DNA of 28,905 nt, from IMG/VR virus record IMGVR_UViG_3300015360_000151, positions 1 through 28,905 of that record; one strand, written 5' to 3'. The notes under the pieces were generated by a model that did not search any database, was not told the origin of the DNA, and worked only from the letters and a program-made list of their open reading frames with translations. A program made the position numbers and the translations under genes. Numbering within the stretch: the stretch's first letter is position 1; every line of letters starts with the position of its first letter. Source of the stretch: a virus. Of the stretch, positions 23,100 through 28,905 are shown piece by piece.

Positions 23100-23351
23100 T
23101 CACGCTGCTTTGATGTTTCGAGCCATCGACTGCCCGACCACTGCAAGTTGGCCGACGCCGATTAGGTTTTGCAATGTCATGTTGCGATATGGGCCGGCCG
23201 GGATAGCTGATATGAACTGCCCTGCGAGGGTTGTTACGTGATCGCCGAGCTCGGTCACCTGATCAGCGTTGGCTCGCACGTCGCCGCCCAGATCGCTTAC
23301 GCACTTTTGCCATTCGCTTTTAAATTCATCGATGCTTTTGAATGTTGTCAT
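23100..23351 (-). CDS. 83-aa helical phage protein, unknown
   Basis: The start is the ATG at 23351, five bases after AGGAG; the longer reading upstream runs into structured noncoding DNA. The protein is mostly helical (TFKSIDEFKSEWQKCVSDLG, then ADQVTELGDHVTTLAGQFIS) with a hydrophobic C-terminal half (LQNLIGVGQLAVVGQSMARN). No family was recognised. It has its own long structured leader. Confidence 0.6.
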   Translation of the reverse strand: MTTFKSIDEFKSEWQKCVSDLGGDVRANADQVTELGDHVTTLAGQFISAIPAGPYRNMTLQNLIGVGQLAVVGQSMARNIKAA

Positions 23352-23407
23352 GTGGTCTCCTTTCGGAAACTCAAGCAAGCGGTGTGCCCAGGGGTGTGAG
23401 ACGGGGC

Positions 23408-23532
23408 GGTGCCACTGATGATTTTGGCAGATCATCAGCGACACCTATTGCCCGCATTAAGCAATTCCCAGCTGCCCCAGTTGAACTGAATTGCTTACGC
23501 GGCAGTTTAAAAAAGGATTTAACAAACTGCCG
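23408..23532. repeat. Three back-to-back inverted repeats
   Basis: Hairpin 1 (23408-23445): CTGATGAT and ATCATCAG around 8 bases, with outer GGTG/CACC. Hairpin 2 (23458-23497): TAAGCAATT and AATTGCTTA, with a smaller CAGTT-G-AACTG inside. Hairpin 3 (23500-23532): CGGCAGTTT and AAACTGCCG around an A/T-rich loop. All named arms are perfect. They fill most of the 196-bp gap between two minus-strand genes. Possible roles are replication origin, regulatory leader RNA, or repressor/initiator binding sites. Confidence 0.7.
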
Positions 23533-23547
23533 GGCGCGGCTAATCGC

Positions 23548-23889
23548 TTAAAATTCTTCGCTTGACGTTGCCGTGGCTGCGTCGTCGGGCCACTGGACGT
23601 TACGACTGTTCAGATCGTCGCACAGCAATTGATAGTTAGTTTCGCTGATTTCGATCACGCGAAAACCGCAATTTTCAGCCACTGCGTCGTATGCCGCGCG
23701 TATCGCCCGGCAGTCAGGGTACCCAATTTGACTGAGTCCGTGGGCCAAAACCTGGCCCAGCGAGAAACCACCGTCGCGGCTGAACGCAGAGACACCCAAA
23801 CAAACCACCTGGATGGTCCGGCCACGGGCGACGTTTTCGATTTTGAAAAACCTAAAGAGGGGCGAGTTCATATTTGTTTTCATGTTCAT
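23548..23889 (-). CDS. 113-aa protein, unknown
   Basis: GGAG lies eight bases before the ATG. The N terminus is Met/Asn-rich (MNMKTNMNSPLFRFF), followed by beta-like segments (ARGRTIQVVCLGVSAFSRDG) and a helix (GLSQIGYPDCRAIRAAYDAV). ENCGFRVIEISETNYQLLCD and an acidic tail close it. It is separated by two bases from the preceding gene. No family was recognised. Confidence 0.6.
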   Translation of the reverse strand: MNMKTNMNSPLFRFFKIENVARGRTIQVVCLGVSAFSRDGGFSLGQVLAHGLSQIGYPDCRAIRAAYDAVAENCGFRVIEISETNYQLLCDDLNSRNVQWPDDAATATSSEEF

Positions 23890-23891
23890 TT

Positions 23892-24164
23892 TCAGGACTC
23901 CAAAAACTTGCTCTCAAAATCGTGGTAAAATGTGTTGCTATCAAGAGTACCGGCATCGCTAGCGAACTGGAACGCTACGCATAACTTTCTAACAAATTCC
24001 GCTTCAGCGTCAGTGATGTGCAATTTGAGTCCGAATTCGGCATACTGAGACACACCATCGGCGTCTTTCACGGTATCCTCAAAATATTCGTCGATAGCGG
24101 GGTCTATAATGCCATCAAATACGCGACGCAAGTCACTCATTTTTGTTTGCTTTTTTGTTTTCAT
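23892..24164 (-). CDS. 90-aa acidic protein, unknown
   Basis: The start is the ATG at 24164, with AAGGGA about eight bases before it. The first residues are basic (MKTKKQTKMSDLRRVF); the rest is acidic and helical (IDPAIDEYFEDTVKDADGVS, then ITDAEAEFVRKLCVAFQFAS). It ends two bases before the next gene in the same operon. No family was recognised. Confidence 0.6.
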   Translation of the reverse strand: MKTKKQTKMSDLRRVFDGIIDPAIDEYFEDTVKDADGVSQYAEFGLKLHITDAEAEFVRKLCVAFQFASDAGTLDSNTFYHDFESKFLES

Positions 24165-24259
24165 TTTTGAATCCCTTGTTAAAGATGCGTTCAATTGCAT
24201 CACGAGCGCCGCGAGCTATTAACTCGCAGCGCTTTGATAAAATCGACTAGCCGCTGGTA

Positions 24260-24559
24260 TCAGGGAGCAGCGCGCTTAAGAGCGCAGGTATCGCATAGGC
24301 ACGCTCCCGAGCCATCGGCGTCATATGCTCCGACGCTAACGGGAGTTTTTGCAGTCCATCGGACATTTTCGAGCATCGTATCGTCTTGAACAGCGATGTC
24401 ATTCACACTCCCGAGCGTGCCGCAATCCTCGCATCGGGCGCATGTCGCGAGATAAATGCGGAAGGTGGCGGCTTTTATCCACAGGAATTCTTCGCCGTCT
24501 TTAATGTCCCGGCCCGGAATTCTGTTATCAGGGGAAAGATCAATGGTTTTTGTAAGCAT
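24260..24559 (-). CDS. 99-aa protein with two Cys clusters, possible zinc binder
   Basis: Cysteines lie in ATCARCEDCGTLG (residues about 39-47) and in GACLCDTCALKR near the C terminus. The pattern C-x2-C-x2-C and C-x-C-x2-C could bind zinc, and treble-clef proteins often look like this. The N-terminal half is beta-like with VSxxDGEEFLW-type features (DIKDGEEFLWIKAATFRIYL). AAAGG stands about ten bases before the ATG. No named family. Confidence 0.55.
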   Translation of the reverse strand: MLTKTIDLSPDNRIPGRDIKDGEEFLWIKAATFRIYLATCARCEDCGTLGSVNDIAVQDDTMLENVRWTAKTPVSVGAYDADGSGACLCDTCALKRAAP

Positions 24560-24709
24560 ATTGTAAATACCTTTTATTTAGAAGTGGACGCATTGAAATG
24601 TTCAAATCTCGTTGCGTTGACACAGATCATAGCACGCTGTGCCGCATCGCGTCAAGCTGTATTTAGGCCGGCCCATGCTTTTGTGCGGTGTGCTTATAAG
24701 TACGCGCAT

Positions 24710-24925
24710 TCATAAGGGGTTTCCCAGGTCATGCGTTCGCCTGGGATTAGGTTGTATTTTATCTAGTAATGAGTTTATGAATTGAAGTCGACCTTCATTC
24801 ATATATTGATCTTTAGATTTATCATTATCTATAAGTTGAGTGTAGAGAGATTGTAATTTAAGACACAATACTCTTTGCTCTTTGAGGAGGGATACTATTT
24901 GACTCTTATCCATTAGTTTATCCAT
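24710..24925 (-). CDS. 71-aa helical protein in AT-rich patch, unknown
   Basis: The protein is Leu/Lys/Asp/Gln-rich and predicted as two helices (SQIVSLLKEQRVLCLKLQSL and GRLQFINSLLDKIQPNPRRT). The local DNA is far richer in A and T than the rest of the window, and so are the codons, which suggests separate origin. Two in-frame ATGs (24925 and 24913) could be the start; neither has a clear ribosome site. About 135 bases of noncoding AT-rich DNA separate it from the nuclease gene. Confidence 0.5.
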   Translation of the reverse strand: MDKLMDKSQIVSLLKEQRVLCLKLQSLYTQLIDNDKSKDQYMNEGRLQFINSLLDKIQPNPRRTHDLGNPL

Positions 24926-25060
24926 GAGAGATAGGAATAACTCATTAAGTCCACTCCATCGTCGCAGTGATTGCAGTCCATCTTTCCCCCAAATATTTGT
25001 TGTTCGCTTTGCTCAAGCTCTCGATTATTTCTCGTCGTTTTCTTGATGATAGTTGCGGCT

Positions 25061-25477
25061 CTATTTCAGACTGTCTAACTCAAGATCAATGGCGTCGAGC
25101 CAATCCAAAAGAACTTGTTTGAACGGATCAACCGCGTTCACAACATCCGACCGGTAGCCCTTAGCGCGCGCGTCAACCTGGAACGCCTTTTGCTCAACGG
25201 ATACCACGCCGCCCTTGGTGCGCTTGAGTTCCACGAACCGCAGCCGCTCGCGATAGGCCAAGATGGTGTCAGGGAAACCCGGCAGGTACCAGCGACCATG
25301 AATCCGAACGTGGAACGTGCGCCCTGCCTGTTTGCGGAGCGTTGAGCCATTAAAATACGGTATAACCATGCCCCACTTTCTGAACCGTGGCAGCGAGCCA
25401 AGCCAGCAATATAAGTGATTTTTAACTGTTTGTTCGTCGTATTCGGGCGTCTGGTCGGGCGTGAGTTTGAATGTCAT
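25061..25477 (-). CDS. VRR-NUC domain nuclease
   Basis: 138 aa. The nuclease core is PGFPDTILAYRERLRFVELK, with Asp 70, Glu 83 and Lys 85, followed by Gln 96 in SVEQKAF. This is the G-x-P-D...E-x-K...Q pattern of VRR-NUC (PD-(D/E)xK) nucleases, which in phages often act as structure-specific or Holliday-junction-cutting enzymes in replication and recombination. The start overlaps the stop of the 51-aa ORF (ATGA). It ends the replication operon. Confidence 0.8.
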   Translation of the reverse strand: MTFKLTPDQTPEYDEQTVKNHLYCWLGSLPRFRKWGMVIPYFNGSTLRKQAGRTFHVRIHGRWYLPGFPDTILAYRERLRFVELKRTKGGVVSVEQKAFQVDARAKGYRSDVVNAVDPFKQVLLDWLDAIDLELDSLK

Positions 25478-25629
25478 GGAATGCCCATCAGTTCGCGAAT
25501 GGTTTCGTCTTGCTGCTTTACCTGAGCCGCGAGCAAAAACAGCTTGGCTTCAGACACCCTTAACGCGCGGTTTAATGTTTTGATCATATCTGCCAGATGC
25601 TCGGCGTGATTGTTTTCAATCGTGGTCAT
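25474..25629 (-). CDS. 51-aa coiled-coil protein between helicase and nuclease
   Basis: The product begins MTTIENNHAEHLADMIKTLN and is one long helix with heptad-like spacing, ending ETIRELMGIP. Its ATG overlaps the helicase stop (ATGA), and its TGA overlaps the nuclease start (ATGA). The two exact overlaps make it a real gene. It may be a small adaptor between the two enzymes; that is inference. Confidence 0.65.
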   Translation of the reverse strand: MTTIENNHAEHLADMIKTLNRALRVSEAKLFLLAAQVKQQDETIRELMGIP

Positions 25630-26576
25630 AGCATTTCTCTTTCGATGTAGCAGGTCCCGAAATTCTCAAACATGATCCGCCGCCCGACGTAGTTTCCTCG
25701 GCGCCTCAGTTTTGCAAACCTGAGTTCTCGAAAACGCTGCGAGGGGTACTGGGCCTGGTCCTCTTCTGCGGTGCGGTTAAACAGCAGCACGTTGTGTGCC
25801 TCTTGAACTGCGGTGCTCGAGCCTTTGATATCGAACTCTGATTCAACCCGCCCGTTTTCGGTCTTCTTTGGATGCATGACCATGATCAAGTGCATGTCGA
25901 TGCGTTTGCAAAACATGATCAGCTCGTGGACCGTCTTATCCATTTCCACTACCGCATTGCGTTCGGCAGTTACCTCCATAAAAAAGTTCAGATTATCCAG
26001 CATCGCAATCTGGCAGCCGTGCACGTCGTGGGCTGATTGCAGTTCGGCGATAAGCTGCTGACAAGAGATCCGGTTATCAAACAGTGACAGCATCAGCGTG
26101 TCTGTGTGCAACAGATGGTCGAAGTCGTGCTTGATTTGCGCAATGCGTTCAAAACTCAGTGACTCGCCCGTGTTGATGTCTTCGCTGAGCATTGCTGACA
26201 TAGTGCGCTTCACGAAATCGGTTGCGCCGGTTTCAACGCTTGCGACAAAGTGCTTTGTCTTCTGCATCAAGAGCTGAAAACTTAGGTTTGCTAAAAACGT
26301 GGTCTTGCCGGTTCCGGTCGCCCCACAGAGTATCGTAAATTCGCGCGCACGTAGGCCGCCAGTCGCTTTTGTGAAGTTCGGCCATAGTCTGACCGGGGTT
26401 GATGGATAAGGGCTCAGCAGCTCGCTGTGGGCCTCAAATGCGATATCTCGAATTGGACGCATGTGTCCGTGAACGCTTTCTGCTGCTAAGGGTTCTGGCT
26501 CTGGTGGCTCTGACACGACGCATCCCTGGCCCGCGAGCGTGTTGAGCGCGAAGTCCTCAAATGTTTTTTGCGGCAT
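25626..26576 (-). CDS. DnaB-like replicative helicase (RecA-type ATPase domain)
   Basis: 316 aa. Walker A is GATGTGKTT (residues 85-93), a Glu in ASVETGATD fits the catalytic Glu of DnaB-type proteins, and Walker B is IAMLDNLNFF (Asp 194). LIMVMHPKK and DIKGSSTAVQEAHNVLLFNR with KLRRRGNYVG match the H3/H4-type motifs of hexameric DnaB/gp4 helicases. There is no room for a full DnaB N-terminal domain or a primase domain; the first 60 residues are Pro/Glu-rich. It unwinds DNA at the fork. The gene overlaps the upstream replication gene by 20 bp. Confidence 0.85.
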   Translation of the reverse strand: MPQKTFEDFALNTLAGQGCVVSEPPEPEPLAAESVHGHMRPIRDIAFEAHSELLSPYPSTPVRLWPNFTKATGGLRAREFTILCGATGTGKTTFLANLSFQLLMQKTKHFVASVETGATDFVKRTMSAMLSEDINTGESLSFERIAQIKHDFDHLLHTDTLMLSLFDNRISCQQLIAELQSAHDVHGCQIAMLDNLNFFMEVTAERNAVVEMDKTVHELIMFCKRIDMHLIMVMHPKKTENGRVESEFDIKGSSTAVQEAHNVLLFNRTAEEDQAQYPSQRFRELRFAKLRRRGNYVGRRIMFENFGTCYIEREML

Positions 26577-27252
26577 TGATCATCTCGTCTCTTTTGCGGC
26601 GGAACTCTTCGACGTGGGTTTGGTCTGCCTTGAACGCATCCAGTTCGGGCTGCGGCAGCCCTTCGTCTGCGTAGTCGGTCCATCGGCCCATGAAAGTTCC
26701 GAATTGGAGCGTGTACTTTTTCTCGGTCTTATCTTTGCGACACATGGCGGCGTATTTGTCGACCGCTTTTGAAAGGCGATCGAAGTCGGCCTGCGAGAGG
26801 ATTTGGTTTCCGCAGATTTTCATCCCCAGGGTCTTTCCCTCCTTGCGGGGGTATTTTTTGTAGAGAGTTTCAAAATCAAAATCATGTTCTGTCTGTCTGT
26901 CTGTCTGTCTGTCTGTAGCCGCGGATTCCAGGCAATGCCTGTCATTGCCTGGCAATTCCCGCGGATTCCAGGCAATCAGATTTGAGTTCGCCAACTCCGC
27001 TATATCTTTGTCGATTTTGTCAGCGCTCTTTTTACGCAGCAAGACAAGGTAATCTTGACGCAACGCAAACTCCCCGCCGCTGCATTTTGATGCCTCGCAA
27101 AGCAAAAACACGAACGTGAGTTGTGCTGATTCGCTCAACCCAAATACCGATTGATCGAAGAAAAAGCTGTTCTGAAAGCGAAACCAAACGAAATTACCGC
27201 GATCAGCCCGCTCGTTATATTTATCCCAGTTAAGAACCTTAATCGTGTACAT
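26557..27252 (-). CDS. Replication organiser / helicase-loader-like protein with repeat-encoded linker
   Basis: 231 aa. The N-terminal half looks like a winged-helix domain (MYTIKVLNWDKYNERADRGN, SESAQLTFVFLLCEASKC, VLLRKKSADKIDKDIAELAN). The C-terminal half has YKKYPRKEGK, then RLSKAVDKYAAMC and LQFGTFMGRWTDYADEGLPQ, the pattern found in phage replication organisers and DnaD-like loaders. Between them residues about 93-122 are encoded by short DNA repeats (TDRQTDRQTE). Translation appears to start at the ATG after a run of G (GGGGCGGGG). The gene is followed directly by the helicase gene, which it probably loads at the origin. Confidence 0.7.
   Translation of the reverse strand: MYTIKVLNWDKYNERADRGNFVWFRFQNSFFFDQSVFGLSESAQLTFVFLLCEASKCSGGEFALRQDYLVLLRKKSADKIDKDIAELANSNLIAWNPRELPGNDRHCLESAATDRQTDRQTEHDFDFETLYKKYPRKEGKTLGMKICGNQILSQADFDRLSKAVDKYAAMCRKDKTEKKYTLQFGTFMGRWTDYADEGLPQPELDAFKADQTHVEEFRRKRDEMINAAKNI
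26889..26916. repeat. Tetranucleotide tract, seven copies of CTGT
   Basis: 28 bases of pure CTGT repeat (ACAG on the coding strand) lie inside the replication organiser gene and encode TDRQTDRQT. Gain or loss of one unit would shift the reading frame. Confidence 0.95.
26919..26976. repeat. 18-bp direct repeat with internal inverted copy
   Basis: CCGCGGATTCCAGGCAAT occurs at 26919-26936 and again at 26959-26976. An inverted copy of its last nine bases, ATTGCCTGG, stands at 26944-26952, so a perfect 9-bp hairpin with a 7-base loop forms at 26928-26952. The two direct copies are read in different frames (IAWNPR and HCLESAA) within the same protein. Confidence 0.95.
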
Positions 27253-27357
27253 CCCCGCCCCCCCAAACTACGCGCATCCCCCGACACGCGGCAAAGCCAG
27301 ACAAAACCACTTTTGTATCTGACCCAAAATCATCTCATTGCGCCATTTATTCCTGCG

Positions 27358-27645
27358 TCATTCTAAAACTCCGCTGCCGGAGCCGGAGCAGGAGCCGTAG
27401 CCGAATCCGTAGCCGATGCCACCGCCGATGCCTCCGCCGAATCCACCACCAAATCCGCCGCTGCCGCCGATGCCGCCTCCACCACCGAATCCATCACCAT
27501 CGCCGCCTCCGGAGCCGACGCCATCACCATCACCAATTCTGCCTATGCCTCTGCCGTCGCCGCAACCAAAACCATTGCATGTGTTGAATCCGTCGCCGAA
27601 TCCGCCGCCGAATCCGCTGCCGCCACCCTCTATTGCGCCGGTCAT
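27358..27645 (-). CDS. Gly-X repeat protein 1
   Basis: 95 aa. It begins MTGAIEGGG and ends GSGSGVLE. Between them Gly is found at nearly every second residue, alternating with Phe, Ile, Asp, Tyr, Ser and Gly (FGGGFGGGIGGGIGYGFGYG); an NTCNGFGCGDG segment breaks the pattern. Gly codons vary in the third base (GGT, GGC, GGA), which argues for selection on this frame. The ATG overlaps the stop of the Gly-X gene upstream (ATGA). There is no signal peptide. The function is unknown; the sequence looks disordered or polyglycine-helix-like. Confidence 0.65.
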   Translation of the reverse strand: MTGAIEGGGSGFGGGFGDGFNTCNGFGCGDGRGIGRIGDGDGVGSGGGDGDGFGGGGGIGGSGGFGGGFGGGIGGGIGYGFGYGSCSGSGSGVLE

Positions 27646-27818
27646 TCTAAAACTCCGCTGCCGGAGCCGGAGCCGTAGCCGTAGCCGAATCCGCTGCCGG
27701 AGCCGGAGCAGGCGCCGGAGCCGGAGCAGGCGCCGTAGCCGTCGCCGTAGCCGGAGCCGGCTCCGGAGCCGCTGCCGGAGCAGGAGTAGATGCCGCCACC
27801 CTCTATTACGCCATTCAT
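27642..27818 (-). CDS. Gly-X repeat protein 2
   Basis: 58 aa. It begins MNGVIEGGGIYSCSG and ends SGSGSGVLE. The body is alternating Gly with Ser, Tyr, Asp, Ala or Phe, with Cys in YGACSGSGACSG. Its ATG overlaps the stop of Gly-X protein 3, and its TGA overlaps the start of protein 1. The opposite strand cannot keep a constant kind of product over this block, since its frame changes character at each boundary. The function is unknown. Confidence 0.6.
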   Translation of the reverse strand: MNGVIEGGGIYSCSGSGSGAGSGYGDGYGACSGSGACSGSGSGFGYGYGSGSGSGVLE

Positions 27819-27961
27819 TCTAAAACTCCGCTGCCGTAGCCGGCTACGGAGCCGGCGCCGAATCCGAATCCGCTGCCGGAGCCGCTGCCGTCGCCGGAGC
27901 CAACGCCGTCGCCGGAGCAGGAGTAGGAGTAGGTGCCGCTGCCGTCTATTACGCCATTCAT
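27815..27961 (-). CDS. Gly-X repeat protein 3
   Basis: 48 aa. It begins MNGVIDGSGTYSYSCSGDG and ends GYGSGVLE, so both ends match the other Gly-X proteins. The ATG overlaps the stop of the 145-aa HicB-like gene (ATGA). This links the Gly-X series to that gene by translation. The function is unknown. Confidence 0.6.
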   Translation of the reverse strand: MNGVIDGSGTYSYSCSGDGVGSGDGSGSGSGFGFGAGSVAGYGSGVLE

Positions 27962-28395
27962 TCTAGTTTCCGCTCAAGAGCGTCAGCCCATTGACCACCG
28001 CCTGCGTCTCTAAATTCGCGTAGCGTCATCGTACAAGTATCATCAAGCCCACGCTCGTCTAGCCACGCCCTTACGCCGCTACGACACGCCCGTGTTAGTC
28101 GTTTGAACAGACTGACTGAAAACCGAAAATGTTCAGCCCGATATTCCAACTTTTCTTCGGCTGTTAGCGGCTGGGATTGCCCCAACTTTTCGCGGGCAGC
28201 ATCGATAGCCTCGACCACGCTATCGCCGTGGGCACATGCTGGTACTCCGGGCAGCTCCACAAAGTAAGATTTTTTTCCTGCCGCATCATAGAGTATTTCG
28301 ACAATCTCTCCGCCTGGTGCTGAGAAATTTTCGCCCTCGGTCCACGAATTTAAACCATCGCGATATGCGGGAATGCGATTTTTATTTGCGGTCAT
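27958..28395 (-). CDS. 145-aa protein with HicB-like motif
   Basis: The start is the ATG at 28395, overlapping the stop of the 111-aa gene (ATGA). Residues about 30-75 contain YFVELPGVPACAHGDSVVEA then IDAAREKLG, which follows the order of HicB-type domains (V-x-L-P-G...H-G-D-S/T-x-x-E-A...A-R-E). The C-terminal half is helical and charged (EYRAEHFRFSVSLFKRLTRA, ARGLDDTC-like end). No HicA partner is visible. It is coupled to the Gly-X ORFs downstream. Confidence 0.65.
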   Translation of the reverse strand: MTANKNRIPAYRDGLNSWTEGENFSAPGGEIVEILYDAAGKKSYFVELPGVPACAHGDSVVEAIDAAREKLGQSQPLTAEEKLEYRAEHFRFSVSLFKRLTRACRSGVRAWLDERGLDDTCTMTLREFRDAGGGQWADALERKLE

Positions 28396-28727
28396 TTTAT
28401 AGGCCCGTAGTTCAGCACTGACTGCCACGCGCCATCCGTCATTTCAGCGATCTCTAGCCCGGGCGGGTTTACGATCGTGACAGCCGGCAACACAGCCCCG
28501 ATGCTGTGTTCTGCGTCAGGGTTCAAACCGTTTGCCGCAACGTCGGAAATCGAACCAGTGCTATCTCTAGTGTACACGCGCCACAGCCTGCGAGCTGACT
28601 TTAACTGGATCGTGCTCGTCATAAAATCAACCGCGACAACAATCCCGGCGTGTACCCCGGCTACGTTTGCGCGAACAATTACAGATTTACCTACGATGCT
28701 GTCTTGCAGACTATTTTTAGTTTCCAT
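28392..28727 (-). CDS. 111-aa protein resembling DUF6948
   Basis: GGAGG stands about nine bases before the ATG. The sequence has GKSVIVRANVAGVHAGIVVA, then STIQLKSARRLWRVY, ISDVAANGL and a C-terminal beta part (GAVLPAVTIVNPPGLEIAEM). I associate the order 'VIVR-x-x-x-AGVH-x-G...L-x-x-ARR-x-W' with the phage family DUF6948, whose function is not known. The match is by memory of the family pattern. It is the first gene of a coupled series that includes the Gly-X ORFs. Confidence 0.65.
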   Translation of the reverse strand: METKNSLQDSIVGKSVIVRANVAGVHAGIVVAVDFMTSTIQLKSARRLWRVYTRDSTGSISDVAANGLNPDAEHSIGAVLPAVTIVNPPGLEIAEMTDGAWQSVLNYGPIK

Positions 28728-28786
28728 TAGTGACCGCCTCCTTTGACGGTTTTTGTTTGTTATTCATTTCGGTCCATGTGCCTGGG

Positions 28787-28905
28787 TCATTCTAAAACTC
28801 CGCTGCCGTAGCCGTAGCCGGAGCCGGAGCCGGAGCCGAATCCGTAGCCGGAGCCGGAGCCGGCTCCGGAGCCGCTGCCGGAGCCGGAGCCGTAGCCGGA
28901 GCCGG
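28787..28905 (-). CDS. Gly-X repeat protein 4 (5' end beyond window)
   Basis: The C-terminal 38 codons are visible. They encode alternating Gly with Ser, Tyr, Phe and Ala, ending GYGYGSGVLE, the same end as the three other Gly-X proteins. The ATG after it (ATGA overlap) opens only an 8-codon frame starting MTQ. It lies upstream of the DUF6948-like gene, so the Gly-X genes flank that gene on both sides. Confidence 0.55.
   Translation of the reverse strand, partial: GSGYGSGSGSGSGAGSGSGYGFGSGSGSGYGYGSGVLE

Larger units (their letters stand above)
27358..27957. repeat. GC-rich hexanucleotide-type repeat block
   Basis: The block consists mostly of GCCGGA, GCCGTA, GCTGCC and related six-base units on the plus strand. 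The same boundary sequence, CATTCTAAAACTCCGCTGCC, or a very close form, recurs at about 27359, 27643, 27816 and 28788, each time marking the end of one Gly-X ORF on the minus strand. Confidence 0.85.

Noticed and set aside
24211-24227. Small hairpin GCGAG/CTCGC as terminator
   Set aside because: The stem is only five perfect base pairs and has no T-run; too weak to call.
24576-24605. Possible minus-strand promoter before the 99-aa gene
   Set aside because: TTGAAC and CTAAAT with 18-base spacing match the consensus only weakly, and similar matches are expected by chance in this AT-rich stretch.
27416-27823. Plus-strand ORF with Pro-rich and Arg/Ser-repeat sequence
   Set aside because: It changes from Pro-rich to Arg/Ser-rich exactly at a boundary of the minus-strand ORFs, as expected for a shadow of coupled genes in different frames. 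It lacks a ribosome site.
27358-28905. CRISPR array
   Set aside because: The repeat units are six-base, imperfect and without unique spacers; the block encodes Gly-X proteins.

Overview
The window looks like a block of a tailed-phage genome (free phage or prophage; no integrase, att site or host gene is visible to decide). The features most like P22-type podoviruses are the portal, a gp10-like tail-hub propeller, a short head-tail adaptor and several large Ala/Gln/Lys-rich proteins that resemble ejection proteins. No tail-tube, tape-measure or sheath gene was recognised. A lipobox protein, Sec-type signal peptides and an SLT-type lytic transglycosylase point to a Gram-negative host. By eye the GC content is moderate, with a GC-rich repeat block near the right end and an AT-rich patch near 24.7-25.0 kb. 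No host genus can be named from the sequence alone.

Layout, left to right. 1-678 (+): the C-terminal part of a TnpB (IS200/IS605 OrfB) nuclease that runs off the left edge. 719-18261 (-): the virion and lysis block. In transcription order it holds scaffold, major capsid protein, two related capsid-decoration-like proteins separated by terminators, small beta-rich or coiled-coil proteins, a fibre-like protein, two signal-peptide proteins, a cluster of small membrane proteins with a lipoprotein and a transglycosylase, the head-tail adaptor, the tail hub, three ejection-like proteins and finally the portal. 18318-21527 (-): packaging genes, namely the small terminase (apparent CTG start), a 97-aa protein, a 24-aa hydrophobic micro-ORF and a large terminase whose Walker A motif is split by a 347-aa LAGLIDADG intein. 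21584-22978: a switch-like region with two copies of a divergent pair, each a small CxxC/CxxC zinc-finger protein (-) facing a small ribbon-helix-helix-like protein (+). 22995-25060: small hypothetical proteins and strongly structured intergenic DNA. 25061-27252 (-): replication genes (organiser/loader, DnaB-like ATPase, 51-aa protein, VRR-NUC nuclease). 27358-28905 (-): tandem, translationally coupled Gly-X dipeptide-repeat ORFs interleaved with a 145-aa protein with a HicB-like motif and a 111-aa protein resembling DUF6948.

Almost every minus-strand gene is joined to its neighbour by an ATGA, TAATG or similar overlap. This supports the start calls and implies long polycistronic messages broken by the two terminators around 15.6-16.1 kb. 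The most unusual parts are the Gly-X repeat cassette, the intein in the large terminase, the duplicated zinc-finger/RHH pair, the three back-to-back hairpins at 23408-23532, and the simple-sequence tracts in the replication organiser gene.
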